Assembly (NCBI GenBank): GCA_947500555.1
Contig: CANMSE010000001.1
Span: 992,001 to 1,056,000 of the forward strand
Direction of reading: 5' to 3'
Source: an uncultured Fulvivirga sp.
GTDB taxonomy: Bacteria > Bacteroidota > Bacteroidia > Cytophagales > Cyclobacteriaceae
DNA length: 64,000 bases
Part shown: positions 34,277 through 42,786 of the stretch, in pieces
Layout of the letters: the number at the start of each line of letters is the position of its first letter
How positions within the stretch are numbered: position 1 is the first letter of the stretch
Notes under the pieces: model-generated
Told to the model about the DNA's origin: nothing
The model's database searches: none
Seen by the model: only the letters and a program-made list of their open reading frames with translations
Translations under genes and position numbers: made by a program

Positions 34277-34787
34277 TCTTCTTTTTTTTAGCTTCGTTTT
34301 TTTCTGTCTCAGCACTTTCTGCCAGTAACACAACTTCGTCACCTGAAAATACCTTGTCAATATTGAGGAGCATGATGAAGTCTTCGTCATGTTTGTACAT
34401 GCCATCTATAACCTCCGATTTATATTTGTTGCCTAAGCTTGGTGCCGATTCAATCCTACTATCGTCAATCGTTAGCACTTCGCTTACACCATCCACCAAG
34501 GCGCCAATAGTTATATTTTCACCTTCCATTTCTATGTCTAATACTACAATGCAGGTATCTACCGTGTCCTGAACTGAGGTCATCCCAAATTTTATTCGTG
34601 TATCGATGACAGGAAGGACTTTTCCTCGAAGGTTGATCACTCCTCGCATATACTCTGGTGCTTTTGGCACTTTTGTGATTTTTGGCACTTCTACTATTTC
34701 TGAAACCCGATTTACAGTAGATCCGAAAATCTCCTTGTCGAGTTTAAATGTCAGATACGACTGACTATTGATAACTGAGCTTTCCAT
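34263..34787 (-). CDS. cheW: Chemotaxis coupling protein CheW
   Basis: 174 residues, one CheW domain: YLTFKLDKEIFGSTVNRVSEIVEVPKITKVPKAPEYMRGVINLRGKVLPVIDTRIKFGM, with GVINLRGKVLPVID typical of the family. CheW bridges receptors and CheA. Unusual is the lysine/glutamate-rich tail ([17 protein letters not shown]). The gene overlaps the end of cheA by 23 bases and the porin gene by 14, so it is tightly coupled. Confidence 0.95.
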   Translation of the reverse strand: MESSVINSQSYLTFKLDKEIFGSTVNRVSEIVEVPKITKVPKAPEYMRGVINLRGKVLPVIDTRIKFGMTSVQDTVDTCIVVLDIEMEGENITIGALVDGVSEVLTIDDSRIESAPSLGNKYKSEVIDGMYKHDEDFIMLLNIDKVFSGDEVVLLAESAETEKNEAKKKKNEKK

Positions 34788-36816
34788 GGCTTATATTATT
34801 TGATGATTCATTTATTAATTTTTTAAGAAGTTTATTGATATCGAATACAAGTGCTACTGTACCATCACCAAGTATGGTGGCACCGCTAAATTCCTCTTGT
34901 TCGCTATACATATGCCCAAGCGGCTTAAGTACTACCTGGTGTTCGCCAATGATTTTGTCAACAGAAAGACCTACTTCTTCATTTTGGAATTTCATTTTAA
35001 TGATCTGATTGAATTCGGGAGATTGATTGGCACAACGTAGTGCTTCTCTTAAATGAAATACAGGTATCCTGTCTCCATCGAGTACAAGTTGCTGACTCAC
35101 ATCGGTGAGCAAGGCGGCTGGTATTTCGTAACATTTATCCACCAAATAAAGCGGGATGACATAGGTGTTTTCGCCAATTTCTACAAGTAGACCATCTATG
35201 ATAGATAAGGTCAGTGGCAGGCGTATAGTAAAGGAAGTCCCCTTGCCTTTTTCAGATTCAATAAAAATGTCTCCCTGGAGGTCTTCTATGCCACGTTTGA
35301 CTACATCCATTCCAACACCACGCCCACTAATATCGCTTAAGGCTACTGCCGTGGAGAAACCTGATTTGAATAATAATTGATAGGTCTCCTGTTCTGTTAG
35401 CTCTGTATTTGGTGTTATTATTCCTTTTTCAACAGCTCTTTGCCTTACTTTTTCAAGATCAATCCCGGCACCATCATCTGAGATCTTTATAATCACATTG
35501 GTACCCGAATTATAGGCTTGTATTTTTATTGTACCCTGTGTTTTTTTGCCATGCTCATTTCGAACATCGCTATGCTCTATACCATGGTCGATACAATTTC
35601 TCATCAGGTGCAACAAGGGGTCGCTCAACTTTTCAATGATGGACTTGTCAAGTTCGGTATCAGTACCTTCCGTTACGAGCTCAATTTGTTTGCCGAGATC
35701 TTTGGATAGATCGCGCACCAATCGCTGAAAGCGGATAACAAGTGTATCGATAGGGATCAGGCAGATAGAGAAGGCATTGTCACGAAGTTGGCGCGTAATC
35801 TTTGTTATATTCTCTGTAATGGCAGTCAACTCTGTGACCTCTAGTCCATTTACCAGCATGCTTAGGCTTGCCTGAGAAGTAACCAGTTCACTTATCTGGT
35901 TCATTAGGGCGTCAAGCTTTTCAGAGGATACTCGTATAGAGTTAATGCTGTTTTTACTGTCAGAAGCAACGCTAGTGTTTTGAGGTTTGGAAGAGTTGTT
36001 ACTTTGCTCTTTTTCCTGAATGTTTTGGATAATACCAGAAATGGTCTCAATACCGAAAGGTCTTTGCTTGATGGCTTTTGATTCGAGCTCCAAAATAATT
36101 CCTTCATTTAGTACTGCCCCCTCAATGATCAACTCAATGTGAATATCTGCCGTATCTTCTACGAACATAAAAACGTCTTCTATTTCAGATAACGGTCGAG
36201 GAGTTTCGAGTATGACTTCAAAAGAAATATGGCACTCAGATACTTCCAATGCTTCTAAATCTGGTAGGTCATTTAGTTCTGGCAGAACTAATCCTTTACC
36301 TAACTCCAATAAGTCTTCCAACAAGTACATTGGGTTAGAGCCATTTTTCATAAGATCTTTAAATGGCTTAAACTTTATATAGTAAGTAGAAATGGACTCA
36401 TCCACTTTCACTTTATCCTTCACAACTTCTACCCCTTGGCCGCTGTTATATTTTTTAATTTTATTAAGCAATGAAGCTTGAGATTCAACTAAGGCCTGAT
36501 CCTGGGATTCCTTATCTTCTATCAGCATTTTCAGGTGGTCGACTGATTCAAGTGTTAGCTCAAGAATCTCAGGAGTTGCTTCAAGTGTACCTTCCCTTAG
36601 CGCATCGTAAATGTATTCAAGCTCATGAGTAAAATTATTAACAGTGTCATACCCAAACATCGCACTTGAACCTTTCAGGGTATGCATCACTCTGAAAATC
36701 CTTTCAATAGAATCCGTGTCTGTTAAATCCTTTTCGAAAGTCAACAATACTTCCTCAAGCTCACTTAGTAGCTCGGTGGCTTCTTGTACGAATATTTGCT
36801 GAATGCTGTCCATCAA
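34765..36816 (-). CDS. cheA: Chemotaxis histidine kinase CheA
   Basis: 683 residues. HPt domain with phospho-acceptor H45 (FRVMHTLKGSSAMFG), a central region that may correspond to a divergent CheY-binding domain, then dimerisation, HATPase (LMRNCIDHGIEH, SDDGAGID, FKSGFSTA, SGRGVGMDVV, GKGTSFTIRLPL) and a C-terminal CheW-like domain (LLVEIGENTYVIPLYLVDKCYEIP). ATG at either of the first two Met codons is possible. It lies after cheY and overlaps cheW. Confidence 0.97.
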   Translation of the reverse strand: MMDSIQQIFVQEATELLSELEEVLLTFEKDLTDTDSIERIFRVMHTLKGSSAMFGYDTVNNFTHELEYIYDALREGTLEATPEILELTLESVDHLKMLIEDKESQDQALVESQASLLNKIKKYNSGQGVEVVKDKVKVDESISTYYIKFKPFKDLMKNGSNPMYLLEDLLELGKGLVLPELNDLPDLEALEVSECHISFEVILETPRPLSEIEDVFMFVEDTADIHIELIIEGAVLNEGIILELESKAIKQRPFGIETISGIIQNIQEKEQSNNSSKPQNTSVASDSKNSINSIRVSSEKLDALMNQISELVTSQASLSMLVNGLEVTELTAITENITKITRQLRDNAFSICLIPIDTLVIRFQRLVRDLSKDLGKQIELVTEGTDTELDKSIIEKLSDPLLHLMRNCIDHGIEHSDVRNEHGKKTQGTIKIQAYNSGTNVIIKISDDGAGIDLEKVRQRAVEKGIITPNTELTEQETYQLLFKSGFSTAVALSDISGRGVGMDVVKRGIEDLQGDIFIESEKGKGTSFTIRLPLTLSIIDGLLVEIGENTYVIPLYLVDKCYEIPAALLTDVSQQLVLDGDRIPVFHLREALRCANQSPEFNQIIKMKFQNEEVGLSVDKIIGEHQVVLKPLGHMYSEQEEFSGATILGDGTVALVFDINKLLKKLINESSNNISHGKLSYQ

Positions 36817-36820
36817 TACC

Positions 36821-37180
36821 CTATCTTAAAACCTTTTTCACCACTGATAAAAGACGGTCTTGAGCAAATGGCTTTACAATCCAGCCTGTAGCCCCTTCTT
36901 TTTTGGCTTCTTCCTTTTTAGCAGTCTGTGATTCAGTAGTTAGTAAAAGCACTGGTAGGCCTACTTTTGAGGCGTCTTTACGAATTTCCTTTAGTAAGCT
37001 AATGCCATCCATGTTAGGCATGTTCAAATCTGTAATTACCAAGTCAACATCAGTATCATTGAGGTGGTCCATGGCCTCTACTCCGTCTGATGATTTATGT
37101 ACTTGATATCCTTCCGCTTCCAGTGTCATTCCGACTAACTCGCGAATACTTTCTGAATCGTCAACAACTAGTACTTTCAT
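36821..37180 (-). CDS. cheY: Chemotaxis response regulator CheY
   Basis: 119 residues, a lone receiver domain: D7-D8 pair (VVDDSES), phospho-acceptor D51 (VITDLNMPNMDG), switch Thr in LLLTTESQ, and Lys in IVKPFAQD. In this operon it would be phosphorylated by CheA. In a gliding or non-flagellate Bacteroidota the output could be the type IX/gliding machinery rather than a flagellar motor; no flagellar genes are visible here. Stop and start overlap with its upstream neighbour by one base. Confidence 0.95.
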   Translation of the reverse strand: MKVLVVDDSESIRELVGMTLEAEGYQVHKSSDGVEAMDHLNDTDVDLVITDLNMPNMDGISLLKEIRKDASKVGLPVLLLTTESQTAKKEEAKKEGATGWIVKPFAQDRLLSVVKKVLR

Positions 37181-37497
37181 TATTTCTTAGATTTAATTTG
37201 CAATAGATTTATAATATTTAATCTGGATAGAAGGGCTGTATCCCCCTCGGAAAATGTCAGATTGAATTCTACATCAAGATTCTTGGCTTCTAGGCCATTC
37301 TTCATTGTCAATAACAATTGGATAAAACCGAAATCGATCTTTTCGTATTTACCCAGTTCCACTATCACTTTTGTGGGTGATTTCTTAATTCGCTTTAAAA
37401 TTTCAGATTGGGCCGCGGCTAGATTCCGTGCTTCTACATGGCCGTTAAAGGCAATCTTCAATATATTTTTGCGTAGAGTTGTTTTGAAACATTTCAT
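37180..37497 (-). CDS. STAS-like protein lacking the phosphorylatable serine
   Basis: 105 residues. The pattern LKIAFNGHVEARNLAAAQSEILKRIKKSPTKVIVELGKYEKIDFGFIQLLLTMKNGLEAKN fits a STAS (anti-anti-sigma) domain, with the loop normally D-S-S-G reading DFGF. Without Ser/Thr at that loop it is unlikely to be regulated by kinase-type anti-sigma factors. Position between the 240-residue protein and cheY makes it a probable chemotaxis accessory factor. Confidence 0.72.
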   Translation of the reverse strand: MKCFKTTLRKNILKIAFNGHVEARNLAAAQSEILKRIKKSPTKVIVELGKYEKIDFGFIQLLLTMKNGLEAKNLDVEFNLTFSEGDTALLSRLNIINLLQIKSKK

Positions 37498-37498
37498 C

Positions 37499-38221
37499 TT
37501 AAAAGAGACTTATTTTTTCAGTATCAGAATCCGCATCATAGCCTTGTTCATACTCCATATCCACTTTTAAAAAGGAGTCTAGAATTAAGCGTTCTTGTTC
37601 CATGGTGTAAACACTGGCAATATCTTTTACTTGCTCAACACAGTCTATTGCAAGAGGATTAGAAGGGTGATTATACTTAAGAAGGTGCTCATTATACACT
37701 TCACGAACTTTGTATGATTCTCTAAGAATCTCTATGTTGTATTTGTATAGTAATTTGATTCCACTTATATGCAAAAACAGCATTTTATGATTTTTGGATA
37801 CCTCATTTAAGGAATAATGAATAGCATCTGTAGTGTTTAAGTATATATCTATGGCATCTTGAAATTGCTTGAGGTTTAATCTTATTAATTGACGGTATGC
37901 AACAGTATACTTACTGGACGTTTCACCAAACGAGCAGAGCTCTCTTTCTAATAAATTGGTAGTACTAACTATATGTGCAAGCCGCTGCTGAAGAACATCT
38001 ACATATTGAAGTTCAGAAACTATCTCTGAGAATTGATGATTGGCGGCACTTGATAATATTTGAGAAATATCTAATTCCTGAAGTCGATCTAAAATACTTT
38101 TGGTGGATCGAAAATCTTCACAAGCACACCTTTCAATACTTTCTATAGATTTTGATGCTGCCTTAAAAGCATCCAATATCTTAGGAATAGTTGAGGGCGA
38201 TATGATAATATATTTACCCAT
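37499..38221 (-). CDS. Helical protein with CheZ-like DxxxQR motif (candidate CheY phosphatase)
   Basis: 240 residues, almost fully helical, no signal peptide. No family recognised with certainty. Residues 67-84 read IVSELQYVDVLQQRLAHI; the Asp75-x-x-x-Gln79-Arg80 pattern matches the catalytic DxxxQ of CheZ (QDLTGQRI in that family). The acidic C-terminal segment DMEYEQGYDADSDTEKISLF could mimic the CheY-binding tail of CheZ, which ends in an amphipathic acidic helix. It lies upstream of the STAS and cheY genes with 1-base spacing. CheY-P phosphatase function is inference; the operon otherwise has no CheC, CheX or CheZ. Confidence 0.55.
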   Translation of the reverse strand: MGKYIIISPSTIPKILDAFKAASKSIESIERCACEDFRSTKSILDRLQELDISQILSSAANHQFSEIVSELQYVDVLQQRLAHIVSTTNLLERELCSFGETSSKYTVAYRQLIRLNLKQFQDAIDIYLNTTDAIHYSLNEVSKNHKMLFLHISGIKLLYKYNIEILRESYKVREVYNEHLLKYNHPSNPLAIDCVEQVKDIASVYTMEQERLILDSFLKVDMEYEQGYDADSDTEKISLF

Positions 38222-39205
38222 TTAAAAGAGATCGACTGATATTTTTTGAAGGAACAGTGTGAATAAAATATCACCTGCTACAGAAATAGTATTTGCAGTT
38301 ACTAATACATCTATTTCCTCATTATGAGAATCAGAGATTTGAATCTCTGTTTTTTCAGCTAGCTTAGTTCTCTCTATTCCATGATGGATTATTTCATAAT
38401 TACCCTCATCATGTTCTTCTATGCTTACATCCAGAAGGCTACCTATAGATTGACCTAAAACATCTTCCTTTCTAAGGCGTAAAAGTTCCGCGGCTGACTT
38501 GTTGCAAAAATCTATTATTCCTTCTTTATTAAAACCTATAAACCCATCTGAACAGCCTTCGAGAATAGCTTCACTTCGTAGCTTCTCTTGCTCGAGTTGC
38601 TGTAGTTGAGATTGTTTCGCAATCACTCCTTGATTAAACAAATGAGCTCCAAACAATTCAGCTACTCTGTTTAGGTGATTTTTGATGGACTTTGATTCGT
38701 TGTATAGAAAGCACATTTCCAAAACTCCATATGCCTGGCCTTTGAACGAAAGTGGCATTATGGCAATCCAAGTTGGACTTGTTTCTCCGAGTCCAGAGGA
38801 AATCTTAACGTAGCCTTCAGGGATATTTCGAATGATTATTTCTTTGTTATCTATAGCAGCTTGTCCAACCTGACCCGCACCAAAATTGATTTCTTTTTTT
38901 TCAGCTCCATTCGCTAATCCATAACCTGATAGTAGGGTTAACATTTGCTGTTCGATATCCGCTTTATACAAGACGGCATGATAGCATTTAACCTGCTTAC
39001 ACAATTCGCTAAGAATCAGACGGCTCATTTTTTCATTGCTTGTATGCTCTAAAAAAAGACGGTTGATTCTTTCATAACCTTTTGATAGATGCTCATGTGT
39101 TAGGTTAAGTTCAAAATTTTGACTATCCCGAGCAGATTCCATGTCGGGCAGCATTAAAGTGCTCGAAGTATTTTCAGTTGTCAATTCTTTAGTCTTAATC
39201 ATCAT
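38222..39205 (-). CDS. GAF-PAS sensor protein without output domain
   Basis: ATG at 39205 is preferred over the listed TTG. About 327 residues: a GAF domain (roughly residues 45-190; KMSRLILSELCKQVKCYHAVLYKADIEQQMLTLLSGYG...WIAIMPLSFKGQAYGVLEMCF), a short coiled coil, then a PAS domain (ILEGCSDGFIGFNKEGIIDFCNKSAAELLRLRKEDVLGQSIGSLLD). No kinase, cyclase or HTH follows, so it must act by protein contact. It is the first gene of the chemotaxis operon and abuts the candidate CheZ-like gene, hence a plausible cytoplasmic input. Confidence 0.85.
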   Translation of the reverse strand: MMIKTKELTTENTSSTLMLPDMESARDSQNFELNLTHEHLSKGYERINRLFLEHTSNEKMSRLILSELCKQVKCYHAVLYKADIEQQMLTLLSGYGLANGAEKKEINFGAGQVGQAAIDNKEIIIRNIPEGYVKISSGLGETSPTWIAIMPLSFKGQAYGVLEMCFLYNESKSIKNHLNRVAELFGAHLFNQGVIAKQSQLQQLEQEKLRSEAILEGCSDGFIGFNKEGIIDFCNKSAAELLRLRKEDVLGQSIGSLLDVSIEEHDEGNYEIIHHGIERTKLAEKTEIQISDSHNEEIDVLVTANTISVAGDILFTLFLQKISVDLF

Positions 39206-39379
39206 ACTCCTCAAACTTATATTTTGAGACCTTGTGAGTATTTTTTATTCGATGAGTCTGTGATTTGGAACGGTGGATTATACTATCTGCACAATAAAAA
39301 TGAATGAGGATCTCTGGTATTTTGAAAATGAATGAGGTACTCAGTTGCTAATCCCTTACCTCCAAGTTAGATTAGTAAA

Positions 39380-40747
39380 GTGTACGCCATTGTCGATATT
39401 GAAACTACTGGAGGGTTTGCTGGTAAGAGCAAAATCACGGAGATAGCAGCCATAATTCATGATGGTGAAAAGATAGTAGATCAGTATGAAACCCTTTTGA
39501 ATCCTGAGCAGCTTGTACCTAGCTATATTACCGGATTGACTGGCATCTCCCAATCGATGGTTGCCACGGCTCCACTGTTTTCAGAAATTGCAGAAGAACT
39601 GTACGAGCTTCTTAGAGATAAGATTTTTGTAGCTCACAATGTCAATTTTGATTATTCCTTTTTGAGGAAAGCATTTGAAAATGAGGGGTATCTCTTTACC
39701 AATAAAAAGCTTTGTACGGTGCGTCTCAGTAGGCAAATTATTCCAGATCATCGCTCCTATAGTCTTGGGAATTTGTGCGAGGCGTTGCATATCCCGATTG
39801 AAAACCGTCATCGTGCCATGGGTGATGCCAAGGCAACGACAATACTCTTTGAACAGCTTCTCAAAAAAGATGAAGAGGTTGTTAGGGCTGCTTTAAAACA
39901 TAATTCTAAAGAGACTATTCTACCACCGCATTTGCCAAAGCAGGAGTATTTGGCGTTGCCAGAGTCACCTGGAGTATACTATTTTTTAGATAACAAAGGA
40001 GAAGTTATTTATGTGGGCAAAGCTATTAATGTTAAGAAGCGTATAGCCGGTCATTTTTCCGGGACTTCAAAAAATAGTCGTAATCAGAGGATAAGGGATG
40101 AGATTCATCATATTGACTACCAACTGACAGGGAATGAGCTGGTCGCTCTGGTGTTGGAGTCACAAGAAATCAAACGACTTTGGCCAAAGTACAATCGTTC
40201 TCAAAAGAATAACCCAAACCAATGGGGGATTTATCAATATGAAGATAGAGAAGGGTACAATCGGCTGAGTATAAGTAAACGAATTAAAGGAGTTGTTCCG
40301 CTCATCTCATTTAATAGTCATGCAGATGGGTTTCATTTTTTAATGAACAAAGTGAGGGAATTTGGATTGTGTCCCAAACTTAGTGGAATTCAAAAAGCAG
40401 ACGGTGCTTGTTTTGATGTGCCGTTAGGCTATTGCAATGGTGCTTGTGCTGGAAAGGAGTCTGCTGCCCTATATAATGAGAAGATTAAGACAGCGATACA
40501 GTCATTTGATGAGAATGACCGATCGTTTGCGATAATGGGTGATGGTAGAAATGAGGATGAGCTTTCGCTTATTGTGGTTGAAAAAGGGACTTACCAGGGG
40601 TTTGGATTTTGCTTCAGAGATGCCCCCATATCAACTATTGAAGAAGCTAAATTGCTGGTAGATATTTATAAGCCGACCATAGAAATTGAAAATTATATTC
40701 AAAGTTATGTGAATAGCGTTGAAGCCAAACTTGTCGAGTTCAGCTAG
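39380..40747 (+). CDS. DnaQ-like exonuclease fused to a GIY-YIG (UvrC N-terminal-like) domain
   Basis: 455 residues from a GTG start, just after in-frame stops. The N-terminal DEDDh exonuclease has DIETTGG, AHNVNFDYSFL and HRAMGDAKAT; the middle GIY-YIG domain has SPGVYYFLDNKGEVIYVGKAINVKKRIAGHF; a C-terminal region with a Cys-rich segment (LCPKLSGIQ...CNGACAG) follows. This architecture is annotated as a pol III epsilon/UvrC-like exonuclease in many Bacteroidota and actinobacteria, and probably acts in DNA repair, like Cho. It diverges from the chemotaxis operon. Confidence 0.9.
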   Translation: MYAIVDIETTGGFAGKSKITEIAAIIHDGEKIVDQYETLLNPEQLVPSYITGLTGISQSMVATAPLFSEIAEELYELLRDKIFVAHNVNFDYSFLRKAFENEGYLFTNKKLCTVRLSRQIIPDHRSYSLGNLCEALHIPIENRHRAMGDAKATTILFEQLLKKDEEVVRAALKHNSKETILPPHLPKQEYLALPESPGVYYFLDNKGEVIYVGKAINVKKRIAGHFSGTSKNSRNQRIRDEIHHIDYQLTGNELVALVLESQEIKRLWPKYNRSQKNNPNQWGIYQYEDREGYNRLSISKRIKGVVPLISFNSHADGFHFLMNKVREFGLCPKLSGIQKADGACFDVPLGYCNGACAGKESAALYNEKIKTAIQSFDENDRSFAIMGDGRNEDELSLIVVEKGTYQGFGFCFRDAPISTIEEAKLLVDIYKPTIEIENYIQSYVNSVEAKLVEFS

Positions 40748-40759
40748 CTTAAGACCTTC

Positions 40760-41446
40760 CTATATTCTTCCAGAACCCTTTGGGTAAAGTTCTTCCACTC
40801 GATCACTTTGGTAAACTTGTTTTGAGTCGATGTCAATTATAGATAAGCGTTCTCCCCAACCCGCACCGGTGTCTGTCATCCAAACCTCACTACATTTTAT
40901 AGGTTTGAAATGACCAAGCCTATGAATGGGGGTGTGGCCAATGTATACTTCATTATAATTTGTAAGAGGTTCTTTATTTTGTGAAGCAGCTCTAGCATAA
41001 GCTTCTTTGAAAAAGTTTCGATCCCACAAGAAAACAGAGTTATCCTGATCCGAAATAGGCAAATCAACATTTATTCCCGCATGAACAAAGAGTCTATCTT
41101 CAAATTCATAATAACCTTTCATATCTTTTAGTAAGCGTATATGCTCATCAGGTATTCCATCAGGATAGCTATCAAGAGTATTTTTTCCTCCATATCTAAG
41201 CCAAGATGCATTTATTTCATTTCCTAGTGCCCACTCCAACGTCCAATGGTCATGGTTTCCCATGGTAATGATGAGATTATTTATTTTAAGTAGTGTATCA
41301 AAGCATTGATTGGTTTCCGGCCAACCGTCACAAACATCCCCAATAGAGATTAACACGTCTTGTTCGTAATCAAATCCTGATTTATCGAGACATTGCACTA
41401 AAGCCTTGTTAGCTCCATGAATATCACCGATTACAAACCTTCTCAC
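40760..41446 (-). CDS. Calcineurin-like serine/threonine protein phosphatase or metallophosphoesterase
   Basis: 228 residues. The metal-binding blocks are present in order: GDIHG (7-11), ISIGDVCDGWPE, ITMGNHDHW, FVHAGIN, and YIGHTPIHRLGHF. The GDVCDG block replaces the more common GDxVDRG, as in a PrpA-like subgroup. Such enzymes dephosphorylate proteins or nucleotides. It lies between the exonuclease gene (convergent) and the divergent MoxR gene. Substrate unknown. Confidence 0.85.
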   Translation of the reverse strand: MRRFVIGDIHGANKALVQCLDKSGFDYEQDVLISIGDVCDGWPETNQCFDTLLKINNLIITMGNHDHWTLEWALGNEINASWLRYGGKNTLDSYPDGIPDEHIRLLKDMKGYYEFEDRLFVHAGINVDLPISDQDNSVFLWDRNFFKEAYARAASQNKEPLTNYNEVYIGHTPIHRLGHFKPIKCSEVWMTDTGAGWGERLSIIDIDSKQVYQSDRVEELYPKGSGRI

Positions 41447-41595
41447 CTTGGTTAATTAATGTTAAAATATGTCCCATCATCAAATGACAATTGCCCTTCG
41501 TATAAATTCTACCCCTAATTTTTTATAATTGCGCTAATTTTAAAATCAAAAGTAAGTCTTATCTCGTTAGGCATTTAGTAGAAAGTAAAAAAGCT

Positions 41596-42588
41596 ATGGA
41601 AGAAACAGCAGTAAATACCGATAAGAAGAAACATCATCAGGAAAAGATTAAACAAGTTTTTGATGAGATGGGTAAAGTAGTTGTTGGCCAGCAGGCATTG
41701 ATTAACCGTTTGCTAATAGGCCTTTTTACACAAAGTCATATTCTACTTGAGGGAGTACCTGGAATAGCAAAGACCTTGACGGTAAGCACACTTGCTGACG
41801 TGTTACATCTTGACTTTCAGCGAATACAATTTACTCCCGACCTATTACCAGCAGATTTAATAGGTACAATGATCTACAATCAAAAGCAGGGAAATTTTGA
41901 GGTAAAGAAGGGGCCAATTTTCGCTAATATGATATTGGCAGATGAGATTAATAGATCTCCTGCTAAAGTTCAGTCGGCACTTTTGGAAGCTATGCAGGAA
42001 AAGCAAGTGACCATTGGTGACACTACCTTTCAATTGGATCGCCCATTCTTCGTATTGGCAACTCAAAACCCAGTTGATCAGGAAGGTACTTATCCTTTGC
42101 CTGAAGCACAGGTAGACAGATTTATGATGAAAGTCAATGTGGACTATCCTTCTAAGAATGACGAGCTGGAAGTAATGAGGAGGATATCTAATATGTCATT
42201 CGATTTTTCTGTTGACACGATATTGAATAAGGAAGATATTTTTGACATCAGGAATGAAATCAATCAGACTTCGATTTCCGAGTCACTGGAGAAATACATT
42301 ATAGAATTAGTATGCGCTACACGAGATCCGAAATCATATGGATTGGATAATGAAGCAGGTTATATTCAATTTGGTGTTTCACCAAGGGCCTCTATCAATT
42401 TGAATTTAGCAGCAAAAGCAATGGCTTATTTTGATGGTAGAGATTACGTGCTACCGGAAGATATTAAAGAAGTGGCTGCGGATGTATTAAACCACAGGAT
42501 AATATTGAACTACGAGGCTGAGGCAGATAACATTGATACCAATGAAATTGTGAAAGCGATATTAAATAAAATACCTATTAACAATTAG
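41596..42588 (+). CDS. MoxR-family AAA+ ATPase
   Basis: 330 residues. Walker A region LLEGVPGIAKTLTV, Walker B region MILADEINRSPAKVQSALLEAMQEKQV, sensor 1 FVLATQNPVDQEGTYPLPEAQVDRFMMKV and the C-terminal lid with SPRASINLNLAAKAMAYFDGRDYVLPEDI all match MoxR. MoxR ATPases assist maturation of VWA-domain proteins, but no VWA or DUF58 gene follows, unlike in most Bacteroidota. It ends with a strong terminator, so it appears to be transcribed alone. Confidence 0.93.
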   Translation: MEETAVNTDKKKHHQEKIKQVFDEMGKVVVGQQALINRLLIGLFTQSHILLEGVPGIAKTLTVSTLADVLHLDFQRIQFTPDLLPADLIGTMIYNQKQGNFEVKKGPIFANMILADEINRSPAKVQSALLEAMQEKQVTIGDTTFQLDRPFFVLATQNPVDQEGTYPLPEAQVDRFMMKVNVDYPSKNDELEVMRRISNMSFDFSVDTILNKEDIFDIRNEINQTSISESLEKYIIELVCATRDPKSYGLDNEAGYIQFGVSPRASINLNLAAKAMAYFDGRDYVLPEDIKEVAADVLNHRIILNYEAEADNIDTNEIVKAILNKIPINN

Positions 42589-42620
42589 TTAACCTACCCT
42601 GATTTAACTATATGAATTTG

Positions 42621-42650
42621 AGAAGGCTTTTTTAAGCCTTCTTTTTTTTG
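42621..42650 (+). terminator. Intrinsic terminator of the MoxR gene
   Basis: AGAAGGCTT-TTTT-AAGCCTTCT followed by TTTTTTT; 9-bp stem, starting 33 bases past the stop. Confidence 0.9.
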
Positions 42651-42786
42651 ACTAAAAATGACTCTTAACATTAGATTAAAATTTTATTCATATAGTTAAT
42701 AAATGCTTAACATGACTATCGGCTTGAGGTAACATTTATACCTTTCATTTGTGGCACAATTTGAAAAGAAATAAAAAAAATTAACG

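Noticed and set aside
34114-34572. 152-residue plus-strand ORF over the porin and cheW genes
   Set aside because: Spans two well-supported overlapping minus-strand genes; Ser/Phe-rich shadow.
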